64,000 nt of DNA, taken from Pseudomonas fluorescens (GTDB lineage: Bacteria; Pseudomonadota; Gammaproteobacteria; Pseudomonadales; Pseudomonadaceae). Position numbers and translations under genes: made by a program. The stretch covers positions 310,001 through 374,000 of the forward strand of contig NZ_LVEJ01000010.1 in assembly GCF_001648775.1 (NCBI RefSeq), read 5' to 3'. This document shows positions 15,359 to 23,772 of this stretch, one piece after another; position 1 is the stretch's first letter; each line of letters begins with the position of its first letter. The notes under the pieces were generated by a model, which had not been told where the DNA came from, did no database searches, and saw only the letters and a list, made by a program, of their open reading frames with translations.

Positions 15359-17140
15359 ATGGACATCAATCTGACCCGGCGACAAGCTCTCACCTTGGCA
15401 TTGATGTATAGCGCGACACTTTCGGGATGCTGTTATCTACGGCCGAAGATCAAACCCTATTGCCCCACATCCCTCGCAGTAAGTTTTCCCAAGGGGCCGT
15501 TAACGATTGATACCCATTGCCACGTGTTTAACGGCTCAGACCTGCAGGTTTCAGCGTTTCTCTCCAAAGTGCAGGTCCATGACGGGGATGGCGCTGTGGC
15601 GCGCGCCTTTGAAGCGCTAACTGATCTTATCCAGAATATTTCCTGGGTGTTGGCTCCCCGTGGTGAGCGGGAACTGGTGGAGTTGGCCTCGCTGCAAGCC
15701 TGTGAAGGAGAGAGCACCACTTTTCAGCGTGCGAGTCTGCAGCAGCGTCCATACGATTATGGGGGAGCCGGGGCTTTGCATCAGCAAGCCCACAGGGTAG
15801 GGCGGGAGGAGCTGCAGGCCGCCCTGAAGCGCACGCCGAATATGCAAGCGCTGTTGCACTCGGCTCGGGCTGCAGAGCTGATAGCACCGGATGAAATCAC
15901 ACAAACGCAATTGGCGGCTGCACTGTTGATCGAGAACATACCGGAGAAGGCTGAAGATTACGTCGATGGCCGATCAGAAAAGGCCTTTTCAGCCATGTCC
16001 CTCAGTGAGAAGGCTGCCACCGGTGTAATTAAGTTTTTGCTGCAGAATTTCCAATACCGCTATGTGTCTGCGCACGACTACCTGCGGACCTACAACATTC
16101 CAGGCAAGCGTGTCGTGGACCTCATGCTGCCCAGCATGGTTGATTACGACTGGTGGCTTGCCGAGGGACGGTCGACACAAACGAGCCTGCCAGTACAGGT
16201 ACAAGTGGCGGAAAGGATCTCCATTCTGACCGGGGGACGCGTTCATGCTTTCGTGCCGTACGACCCACTGAAACAAGTTGCCTTTGAACTATACGGTACG
16301 GGAGAAGACGCCTTGGGACTGGTGCAGCACGCAATCCAGTCTCAAGGTTGCGTCGGTGTGAAGCTCTATCCGCCAATGGGCTTCGCACCGTTAGGGAATG
16401 CTGATCTGAGAATGCCCGACGGCACCAGTTACTGGGCACGCGACTGGTTACCTGACCTGACGGACCGGCCCGACATTGGACAACGGCTCGATAAGGCTAT
16501 GCGCGAGTTGTTCGATTGGTGCGTGGCGTTGCACGTTCCAATCATGGCCCACACCAATATTTCAAACGGCGTCACGCCCGAGTTCGAGGCGCTTGCTGGC
16601 GTGAAATACTGGGCGAAAGCCCTGAATGACTATCCCGGCTTGCGAATCAGTTTCGGGCATTTTGGAGGCGCCGGCGGTGAGAAAGCACTCAGTCACGCCA
16701 AAGAATTCGCAGACCTGATGTCCGCCGTGCCTGGAGCGTCGGGGCAATTCGCTTACGCGGATGCTGCCTACTTTTCCGAGGTGTTGGACGGCGATCCCAA
16801 GGCACTGGAAACGCTCAAAGAGCTTTATGACGATACAGTCGCGAAGGGTGGCGCGGCACTGGCCAATCGATTCATGTACGGTACCGACTGGGAAATGACA
16901 TTGGCCCACGGCAATGTTGGCGGCTACCTGAAAGACTGGATCAAACTTATCCAGGAAATTGAAGCGAGACCTGCCATCAAGCAAGCAGGGGTTGCAGGTC
17001 TATCGGAGAAATTTTTCGGTCAGAATGCGGCTGACTGGATTGGTCTGCGCAAGGGGCAGGAAAGTCGCAAACGTCTGGACGACTTCTATGCTGCAAACGG
17101 AATTGACACACCCGACTGGGCCGTGAAGCTGGATGGTTGA
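15359..17140 (+). CDS. Amidohydrolase-family protein with lipoprotein-like signal
   Basis: A 593-residue protein. The N terminus has TRRQALTLALMYSATLSGCC: a twin-arginine followed by a hydrophobic stretch and a lipobox-like LSGC (C24), so it is probably exported and lipidated. The metal-dependent hydrolase signature is IDTHCHVFNG (D51, H53, H55). Later metal or active-site candidates are HTNISNG in the middle and RFMYGTDWE near residue 505, where the Asp fits the last ligand of amidohydrolase-2 enzymes. The DNA reads as normal coding sequence but the protein is long for the family, with a non-standard segment (about 60-300) between the first histidines and the barrel core. The substrate is unknown. 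It lies between the defence-like operon and the Ntn hydrolase. Confidence 0.78.
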   Translation: MDINLTRRQALTLALMYSATLSGCCYLRPKIKPYCPTSLAVSFPKGPLTIDTHCHVFNGSDLQVSAFLSKVQVHDGDGAVARAFEALTDLIQNISWVLAPRGERELVELASLQACEGESTTFQRASLQQRPYDYGGAGALHQQAHRVGREELQAALKRTPNMQALLHSARAAELIAPDEITQTQLAAALLIENIPEKAEDYVDGRSEKAFSAMSLSEKAATGVIKFLLQNFQYRYVSAHDYLRTYNIPGKRVVDLMLPSMVDYDWWLAEGRSTQTSLPVQVQVAERISILTGGRVHAFVPYDPLKQVAFELYGTGEDALGLVQHAIQSQGCVGVKLYPPMGFAPLGNADLRMPDGTSYWARDWLPDLTDRPDIGQRLDKAMRELFDWCVALHVPIMAHTNISNGVTPEFEALAGVKYWAKALNDYPGLRISFGHFGGAGGEKALSHAKEFADLMSAVPGASGQFAYADAAYFSEVLDGDPKALETLKELYDDTVAKGGAALANRFMYGTDWEMTLAHGNVGGYLKDWIKLIQEIEARPAIKQAGVAGLSEKFFGQNAADWIGLRKGQESRKRLDDFYAANGIDTPDWAVKLDG

Positions 17141-17250
17141 AAGATTGCCGATGGCTCCTGCTGCAGAGGGTCATCGGCGTTTTGCTCTTCTCGTACTGTT
17201 GGCGCAGAAGTTGGGTATCGTCGAAGGGGCCGCGACAATCACTCTCACAT

Positions 17251-18489
17251 TCAGCTTTTTATGTGCCTGCGTATTATATCGTCGATAAGTAAGCCCGCAC
17301 CTGGATCCAGGGAGATGCTGATCGCACCCTCTCTATATTGTATTGTGACCGGTGCCGTGATTTCCTTACCAACTCTTACACCTTTTATAATCGCATAGTC
17401 ATTGGGCTTTATTATTAGCCTGAGGCTTTTGGCTATAAATGGCGCTCCAAATTCCCTCTGGAGTAACTCTGGACTTACGCTGGAAGATATCCGAGGATCG
17501 GCATAGGCTGAGTCAGCGTTTCTATCGTAGTGATAAAATAACTGTTCAATGAGAACTCCATCGACCTGGTCGGTCGTCAGTATTGAATTCCCGCTTAAAA
17601 GGTCCAGTGGGTTAATTTCATGATTCTTTATGGCAAATGAGAGAATTCGCAAAAAGATCTGAGCAGCTTTGAAGTCAGGGTTGCTTCCATCAGACTGCAG
17701 ACTTTCGGAAAGATGTAGGCGAGTGATGAATATTTTGTCATTTTCCACCACCAGGTTCAGGTCTACTCGAGCGGGAATGGGTTTTACACCGATTGGCTTG
17801 ACACCATACCATTCATAATATCCTCCGAACCTTTCATGCATAGGTGTTTCTGGCTTTATTCCGTTGTTGATGTCCGATTCGTAATACAGGAGGGTTGAAC
17901 ATAGTGATTCAGCCAATTCTTCAGTAGGGGTGATACTCCAGATCCACTGATCAATATTTATAAAACGCCGGTCCTCGTCGTCAATCAATTTTGCCAGCAG
18001 ATGAGTTCCGGAACCGGCTAGATAGCAAGTGCCAAAATTGATGGTGTTGATTTCTTTATCTGGTCGATGGGTGTAGGGCGTTCTATTGCCATTGACGTCG
18101 TTAATCACTCCAAGTATATGGAAGTCCTTTGCCTTGTGCCCCATTGCTACCAGAACCTGGTCGATAATAGTGCTGTCAATCAAGTAATCGGGATCGAAAG
18201 TCGAGGCAATATTGAACTTTTCTGAAAGCATTGCCCAAAACTCGAAGGCTGGACGGCAATCCCCGGCAAAGGCTAGTAGACCGCCGTTGTTAGGTAGGAC
18301 GATTGTTTTTCTGCCTAATCGCACTACGTGCCATGGGCCGTCTTTTCCAACCCAATCTGTCTGGATGTAACCCAGTGAGGGGATCCACACGTGTTTGTTG
18401 TTTCGATGATCTTCACCGTCAGAACTCAAGAGACAGTCGGCAATGATATGAGGGTCGGTTTCAGCGTTAATTATTGCAATGACGGTCAT
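17251..18489 (-). CDS. Proteasome/HslV-like Ntn hydrolase with C-terminal extension
   Basis: A 412-residue protein starting MTVIAIINAETDPHIIADCL. If Met1 is removed, Thr2 becomes residue 1 and D18 becomes D17, the spacing of the Thr1/Asp17 pair in HslV and 20S beta subunits. KTIVLP followed by GLLAFAGD (K61, A75-G76) aligns without gaps with the Lys33 to Ala47-Gly48 stretch of HslV. YLAGSGTHLLAKL (156-168) matches the HslV IGSGGxYALAA helix. All three catalytic residues are therefore present, with about 28 extra residues between D17 and K33. HslV is about 175 residues; here some 220 additional residues follow. No HslU-like unfoldase is nearby. Activity as a peptidase or autoprocessing enzyme is inferred. 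Its codon use and lower GC differ from the neighbouring operon. Confidence 0.65.
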   Translation of the reverse strand: MTVIAIINAETDPHIIADCLLSSDGEDHRNNKHVWIPSLGYIQTDWVGKDGPWHVVRLGRKTIVLPNNGGLLAFAGDCRPAFEFWAMLSEKFNIASTFDPDYLIDSTIIDQVLVAMGHKAKDFHILGVINDVNGNRTPYTHRPDKEINTINFGTCYLAGSGTHLLAKLIDDEDRRFINIDQWIWSITPTEELAESLCSTLLYYESDINNGIKPETPMHERFGGYYEWYGVKPIGVKPIPARVDLNLVVENDKIFITRLHLSESLQSDGSNPDFKAAQIFLRILSFAIKNHEINPLDLLSGNSILTTDQVDGVLIEQLFYHYDRNADSAYADPRISSSVSPELLQREFGAPFIAKSLRLIIKPNDYAIIKGVRVGKEITAPVTIQYREGAISISLDPGAGLLIDDIIRRHIKS

Positions 18490-18584
18490 AAGGATTGGTT
18501 CTCAGTATCTTTAGAATGAGCAGGTCGGTGATTTGAGCGTCCGTTGCGCGGCGCTCTGTTGCCTGAAGGCTTCTCGACCTAAAT

Positions 18585-18660
18585 ATGGCACAACACCGCC
18601 TGACGCAAGTCTTCGGTCACTCACAACTTTGCGCCTGTGGCGGGAAGGTCAACACGGCGT
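18585..18660 (-). pseudogene. Remnant of the 3' end of an MFS transporter gene
   Basis: Bases 18594-18620 are identical to 39793-39819, inside the 3' end of the MFS gene at 39727-41025, and the similarity extends further to about 18650 with mismatches. Read on the minus strand it codes VTEDLRQAV, as in the intact gene, but upstream codons are broken by a stop. It is a small decayed copy of an MFS C-terminus next to the accessory region. The remaining gap around it, 18490-18671, holds nothing else I can see. Confidence 0.6.
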
Positions 18661-18671
18661 AAAGGGGCCAC

Positions 18672-19605
18672 TCATTCAGCCAGCGCCTTGCCCCTGGCAA
18701 CTGAAAACGCTTGCGGCAGGCGCGCACCATTCTTCGCGGCAAGTATCTCCGCCATCACGCTAACGGCGATTTCCGCAGGCGTCTTGCTGCCGATGTAGAG
18801 GCCGATCGGCCCGTGCAGGCGTTCAAGCGACGCCTCGGTCTCGCCAAAATGCTCGCAGCGCTTCGAGCAGGGCCAGATCGTCGAGTTTGGGGTCATGACT
18901 CAAGGCGACGATGCAGGTGCGCAGATCGACCGCAAAGTCGCGGACCACGTCATCCGGCATGCCAATGATGCGCTCCACGCCATCCACCGCCCAGGTCTCG
19001 ATGTACTCGGGACGCGGATCGCACACCGCCACTTTGAAGCCGTTGAACAACGCCATGGTCGCTAGATACTCGGCCAGCGCACCGGCCCCGATCATCAGCA
19101 TCCGATAGCCCGGCCCTAGAGTGTTGAGCATCTGCACGCCATCGAAACTGAACTGTTCCGGCGTTGCGGTCGGTTCGAGCATCACTTGTCCAGAATCCAA
19201 CGTCAGGCGACGACGAACCAATTGCCCGGCGTCCAATTGCAACAGCAACTCATCAAGCGACTGCCACGCCGGGTTGAATTCAAGGATCAGTTCCAGCGTG
19301 CCTCCGCAGGGCAAGCCAAACCGATGCGCCTCATCGGCGCTGACGCCATAGCGCACCACGTGCGGCGTGCTGTCGCTGAAACCGTTACCGCCATGGGCGG
19401 TGGTATAGCGATGGATCAGATCGTCTTCGATGCAGCCACCGGACACGCTGCCCACCACGCGACCATCGTCACGCAAGGCCATCATCGACCCCGTCGGACG
19501 CGGTGAAGAACCCCAGGTCCGGGCCACCGTGGCGAGCACAACACGCTCGCCGGCGGCGAGCCAGTCCCGCGTCGTGCGCAGGACCAGCAAGTCGATGCTT
19601 TCCAT
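18672..19605 (-). pseudogene. xdhC: XdhC-family molybdenum enzyme maturation factor, broken by deletion/frameshift
   Basis: The first frame (19605 down to 18823) gives a normal XdhC N-terminal part: WGSSPRPTGSMMAL, SVSGGCIEDDL, GLPCGGTLEL, then the Rossmann-like MLMIGAGALAEYLA and VALSHDPKLDDLALLEALR. The expected next block, AFYVGALGSR and about 12 more residues, is missing. The sequence resumes in another frame as HFGETEASLERLHGP, followed by GLYIGSKTPAEIAVSVMAEI and ending at 18672. About 65-70 bases seem to have been lost near 18848-18860, removing the GSR motif and shifting the frame. XdhC proteins bind and sulfurate the molybdenum cofactor. It starts 12 bases after the cytochrome gene with a strong AGGAGG. 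A sequencing error cannot be excluded, but the lost residues argue against it. Confidence 0.8.
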
Positions 19606-19617
19606 CCAAACCTCCTC

Positions 19618-20970
19618 TTAGCGCATCTGCAGAATGATCGGACTGCTGCTGGCCGGATCGGTGTGCTCACGCAGTTTGCCGACTGTCTGCGCATCGACAG
19701 CACCGCCCTGATTGCCCCAGGTGCTGCGCATGAACGTCAGCACTTCGGCGATCTGCTGATCCGACAACTGCTCGCGGAAGGCCGGCATGCGATAGGCATC
19801 CGGCACGCCGGCCGCCACGACACGTTGCGAACCATTCAGGGTGATGTTGATCGCCGAGGCACTTTCCTTGGCCAGTGCAGAAGTCGCGCCGGCCAGCGGC
19901 GGCATCCATTCAGGTTGACCTTTGCCATCCAGACCATGGCAGGAAGCACAGCGCGTCACGTAGGTATGAGCACCGGGCGAGTCCAGACGTTGCGCTGCCG
20001 AAACCGCTTGATACTGCCACGGCGCGCCATCCCGTTCGCGATCCCCTGGAAGTGACTTCAGGTAGTGGGCAATCGCGCTCAGATCGTCATCGCTCATGAA
20101 CTGCGTGGAGTTGTTGAACGCTTCGGTCATCGAGCCGTAGACCACCGCGTGTTGGTTGCGACCGGTCTTGAGGAACTGCACGATTTCCGCCTCACTCCAG
20201 CGGCCCAGGCCGGTGTTGTGATCATCGCGCAGGCTCGGCGCGTACCAGCCATCGAGCAAGGCGCCGGCGAGGTACGGCTTACCGGTTTCATCCAGAGCCT
20301 TTTCGTTGAACGCCAAGCCGCGCGGCGTATGGCAACTGCCGCAGTGCCCGGCGCCCTGAACGAGGTAAGCGCCACGGTTCCACGCTTGATCCTGCGACGG
20401 TTTCGCCACATAAGGCTCGGCGTCGACAAACACGCCGTTCCACAGTGCAATCGGCCAGCGCAGGTTCAGCGGAAACGGAATCGCACTGGGGATGTTCGCC
20501 TGTTTCACCGGCGCCACGCCTTTCATGAAAAACGCATACAGCGCACGCACATCATCGTCACTGAGCTTGGCGTAGGACGGGTAGGGCATCGCCGGGTACA
20601 AACGGCGGCTGTCGGGGGCGACGCCGTGGCGCACCGCCCGGTCGAAGTCCGCCAGGCTGTAATGGCCGATGCCGGTTTCCGTGTCGGGGGTGATATTGGT
20701 TGCGTGAATCGAGCCCAGCGGCGTGGCCATTTCCAGACCGCCGACGAACGGCGCACCGCCCGGCACGCTGTGGCAGGCCACGCAATCGCTAAGCCGGGCG
20801 ACGTATTCGCCACGCGCGACCAGTGCCGGGTCGATGTCGGCCACGGCGATTTGATGGGTTTCAAGGCGCGAGGCGGGCTCGCGGGTGACATACCAGGCCA
20901 GCAGGCCTGCCGCGACCAGGCACGGCACTGCCAGCCAGCCTGCGGTTCTTGCGAATCGGCTGTTATTCAT
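19618..20970 (-). CDS. Trihaem cytochrome c subunit of molybdenum dehydrogenase
   Basis: A 450-residue membrane-anchored cytochrome with one N-terminal helix (about 11-28) and three haem c motifs: CVACH (63-67), CGSCH (210-214) and CASCH (341-345). It resembles the cytochrome subunit of alcohol/aldehyde dehydrogenases that hand electrons to the respiratory chain. The start at 20970 was chosen because GGAGC lies 6 bases upstream and the extra N-terminal residues of the longer frame add no signal feature. It begins 17 bases after the stop of the molybdenum subunit. It should be the electron acceptor for the periplasmic Mo enzyme. Confidence 0.9.
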   Translation of the reverse strand: MNNSRFARTAGWLAVPCLVAAGLLAWYVTREPASRLETHQIAVADIDPALVARGEYVARLSDCVACHSVPGGAPFVGGLEMATPLGSIHATNITPDTETGIGHYSLADFDRAVRHGVAPDSRRLYPAMPYPSYAKLSDDDVRALYAFFMKGVAPVKQANIPSAIPFPLNLRWPIALWNGVFVDAEPYVAKPSQDQAWNRGAYLVQGAGHCGSCHTPRGLAFNEKALDETGKPYLAGALLDGWYAPSLRDDHNTGLGRWSEAEIVQFLKTGRNQHAVVYGSMTEAFNNSTQFMSDDDLSAIAHYLKSLPGDRERDGAPWQYQAVSAAQRLDSPGAHTYVTRCASCHGLDGKGQPEWMPPLAGATSALAKESASAINITLNGSQRVVAAGVPDAYRMPAFREQLSDQQIAEVLTFMRSTWGNQGGAVDAQTVGKLREHTDPASSSPIILQMR

Positions 20971-20987
20971 GGACGCTCCGGCGCTGA

Positions 20988-23240
20988 TCAAGTGAAGGTG
21001 TGGCGGCTCATGGGCAGGCTGCGCACCCGCTGACCGGTTAGCGCTGCCACCGCGTTAGCGACGGCGGGCGCGACCGCAGGCAGCGGCGGTTCACCGATGC
21101 CACCCATTTTTTCGCCACTCTCGACCACACGCACATGGACCCGAGCCATCCGCGCAGGCGGCAGGATCGGATACAAGTCGTAGTTGCGCGCCCGGGGTTT
21201 GCCATCAATCCACACAGCTTCTTCCACCAGGGTTTGCGACAGTCCCAGCGCCACGGCGCCATTGACCTGCGCTTCGACAATCGCCGGGTTGACGATGCTG
21301 CCGGGGTCAATCGCCTGCCAGATGTCGTGCACCTTGACCTGACCGTTCTCGATAGAGACCTCGGCGATCACCGCCGTCTCTGTACCGAACGGCGAAGCCA
21401 TGGCCACGCCGCGTGCACGTTTGCTGCCGTCTTCGGCGGTAAACGGCCCGCGCTTCCAGCCTCCGGATAGCTCACCCACCGCTTGCAGCAGGGTGGTCAG
21501 GCGTTTGTTGTCACGCAGCAAATGCAGGCGCAGGTCGAACGGGTCTTTGCCGCCCTTGTCGGCCAGCTCATCGAGGAACGATTCATAGAAGAAGTCGTTG
21601 AGCGAGTTGCCCACCGAACGCCAGTAACCGAGCATCGCCGGGCCTTTGACGTAGATCTGCGCGATGCGCTTGTTGGGGATCGCATAGGACTTGCCTGACA
21701 AGCCTTCAAGCGCTGTGGGGTCGAGTTTTTCACCCTGCTTGCCGGCGAGCGCTTCGGTCGGGCCTTCGGTGGCACTGATCGCTTCGATTGCCAGCGGCCA
21801 GCCGTCGCTGTCCAGCGCAGCGCGGAAATTCACTGCAGCAACGGGGCGCAGCACGTCGCGCAGGAACTCTTCTTCGCGGCTCCAGATCAGCTTGACCGGG
21901 CGGCCAACCGCTTTCGCCAGTGCGATCGCTTGCGGATACGGACTGGCTGAGTCATAGAGGAAATGCCGGCCGAAGAACCCACCCAGCAGTGGCGAATGCA
22001 AGGTGATGCGTGAAAGATCGAGGCCTGTACGCTTGGCGATGTCCGCGCGATACATGTCCGGCGCCTGATTCGGCAACCACACTTCTAGCGAACCATCCGG
22101 GTTGAATCGGGCCAGTGCCGACGGCGGTTCCAGTTGACCGTGGTTCAGGTATTGGTTGTGGTAAGTGGCGTCGATGCGGGTCTTGGTCTCCTTGAGAATC
22201 GACGCCACGTCGCCTTCGTTTTCATCATCTTTGGCCGGGCCTTTGTCTTCAGCGAGGCGTTTGAACCAGGCATCGCTGGAAAAGTCGGCGGGCATCGGCC
22301 GCACTTTGCTCTCGGCCGTTGGCTCTAGCCAGTCGACCTGGATCGCCTCGACGGCACGTTTGGCGTGCCACCAGCGCTCGGCGACCACCGCCACGGCCCC
22401 CGGCAGACGGTGCACGGAATGCACGCCTTTCATTGCCTTGACCTGCTCTTCGTTGCGCAGGTTGCCCACGGTCATGCCCAGGCGCGGGGCATGTTGCACG
22501 GCAGCATGGAGCATGTTGTCGACCTTGAGATCGATGCTGTACAGCGCCTTACCCGTGGATTTGTCGTAGGCATCGAGGCGCTTCACCGGTTTGCCGATCC
22601 AGCGGAACTGGCTCGGATCACGCAGCTTCACGGAAGCCGGATCAGGAACCGGCAGATCCATCGCGCGCTCGGCCAGTTCACCGTAAGCCAGCGAGCGGCC
22701 CGACTTGGCGTGCACGACTTTGCCAGGCTCGGTGGTCAATTCACTCACCGGCGCGCCAAGTTGCTGCGCGCCCGCCTGCAATAACATGGCGCGGGCGAGG
22801 GCGCCGAGGCGGCGCATGACCGGGTAACTCATGCGCACCGACATACTGCCGCCGGTGATGCGCATGCCGTTTTCCATCACCACGTAAGCCTCGCCGGGCG
22901 GCGCCGCTTCGACCAGAAAGGTCGACGGATCGGCATCGAGTTCTTCACCGACAATCTGCGCCATCGCGGTGAACGTGCCTTGCCCGCCTTCCATGAACGG
23001 GCAGAGCAGACGCACGCGGTTGTCGGGGCGGATCTCGAGAAACGCCGGGACCTGCGTGCCGCGTTCGGCCGTCGCCGCTGCCGCTGCTGCTTGCACGCGT
23101 GTTGCACCCAACGGCAGGCCGAAGCCGAGGACCAGTGCGCCGACGGCAGTACCGGTCAGAAAACGTCGGCGCGACACATTGATCGGTTCGTGCAGATCCA
23201 GCACCGAGGCTTGCTGTGAAGGGTCGATACGAACGGTCAT
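20988..23240 (-). CDS. Molybdopterin-binding subunit of periplasmic xanthine-dehydrogenase-family oxidoreductase (IorB-like)
   Basis: A 750-residue large subunit with a Tat signal (VSRRRFLTG, residues about 24-32, then a hydrophobic stretch to VQAAAAAA), so the holoenzyme is exported folded. The family pattern follows: GGQGTFTAMAQIVGEELD, GGSMSVRMSYP, HGQLEPPSALARF, LLGGFFGRH and GIGEPPLPAVAPAVANAV near the C terminus, where the Glu is the expected catalytic base. Single-chain Tat-targeted members of this kind are IorB-like or aldehyde dehydrogenases. The substrate could be an aldehyde or an N-heterocycle. The ATG at 23240 overlaps the stop of the 2Fe-2S gene by one base (TGATG), so translation is coupled. 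Confidence 0.9.
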   Translation of the reverse strand: MTVRIDPSQQASVLDLHEPINVSRRRFLTGTAVGALVLGFGLPLGATRVQAAAAAATAERGTQVPAFLEIRPDNRVRLLCPFMEGGQGTFTAMAQIVGEELDADPSTFLVEAAPPGEAYVVMENGMRITGGSMSVRMSYPVMRRLGALARAMLLQAGAQQLGAPVSELTTEPGKVVHAKSGRSLAYGELAERAMDLPVPDPASVKLRDPSQFRWIGKPVKRLDAYDKSTGKALYSIDLKVDNMLHAAVQHAPRLGMTVGNLRNEEQVKAMKGVHSVHRLPGAVAVVAERWWHAKRAVEAIQVDWLEPTAESKVRPMPADFSSDAWFKRLAEDKGPAKDDENEGDVASILKETKTRIDATYHNQYLNHGQLEPPSALARFNPDGSLEVWLPNQAPDMYRADIAKRTGLDLSRITLHSPLLGGFFGRHFLYDSASPYPQAIALAKAVGRPVKLIWSREEEFLRDVLRPVAAVNFRAALDSDGWPLAIEAISATEGPTEALAGKQGEKLDPTALEGLSGKSYAIPNKRIAQIYVKGPAMLGYWRSVGNSLNDFFYESFLDELADKGGKDPFDLRLHLLRDNKRLTTLLQAVGELSGGWKRGPFTAEDGSKRARGVAMASPFGTETAVIAEVSIENGQVKVHDIWQAIDPGSIVNPAIVEAQVNGAVALGLSQTLVEEAVWIDGKPRARNYDLYPILPPARMARVHVRVVESGEKMGGIGEPPLPAVAPAVANAVAALTGQRVRSLPMSRHTFT

Positions 23241-23695
23241 CACGCGTCTCCCTTGCCGGCCAGTTCATGCACGGCGGCATGAATGGCGTTGTAAGTTCCG
23301 CAGCGGCACAGATTGACCATCGCCGCCTCGATTTGCGCATCACTCGGTTTGGGATTTTGTTTGAGCAGCGCCGTTGCGGCCATCACCTGCCCGGACTGGC
23401 AGTAGCCGCACTGCGCGACCTGCAGATCAACCCAGGTCGAGACCACCCGTTTGCCCACTTCATCGCTTTCGATGGCCTCAATCGTGGTGACCTCGCGGCC
23501 GACCACACCCGCCACTGGCGTGACGCACGAGCGCACCACATTGCCGTCGACCAGCACCGAGCAGGCGCCGCATTGCGCCAGCCCGCAGCCGTACTTGGTG
23601 CCGGTCATGCCCAGATCATCGCGGATCACCCAGAGCAAGGGCGTATCGGCATCGGCGTCGACCTGATAGGTCTTCTGGTTGATTCGTAGTTCCAT
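23240..23695 (-). CDS. 2Fe-2S subunit of molybdenum oxidoreductase (IorA-like)
   Basis: A 151-residue two-domain ferredoxin-like subunit. The plant-type cluster ligands are C37, C42, C45 and C57 (KYGCGLAQCGACSV), and the second cluster uses C96, C99, C130 and C132 (QCGYCQSGQ and NLCRCGTY). This eight-cysteine pattern defines the small subunit of the xanthine dehydrogenase family. It has no signal peptide of its own, so it is likely carried out with the Tat-tagged large subunit. It is the first gene of the operon with the Mo subunit, cytochrome and xdhC. Confidence 0.95.
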   Translation of the reverse strand: MELRINQKTYQVDADADTPLLWVIRDDLGMTGTKYGCGLAQCGACSVLVDGNVVRSCVTPVAGVVGREVTTIEAIESDEVGKRVVSTWVDLQVAQCGYCQSGQVMAATALLKQNPKPSDAQIEAAMVNLCRCGTYNAIHAAVHELAGKGDA

Positions 23696-23772
23696 GATTC
23701 ACCCGCTGATCATCGGTTGACGTGCATTGTTATGAGCGGTGACACGCGGCGAGGCGCATCAGCGTTTTTCGT

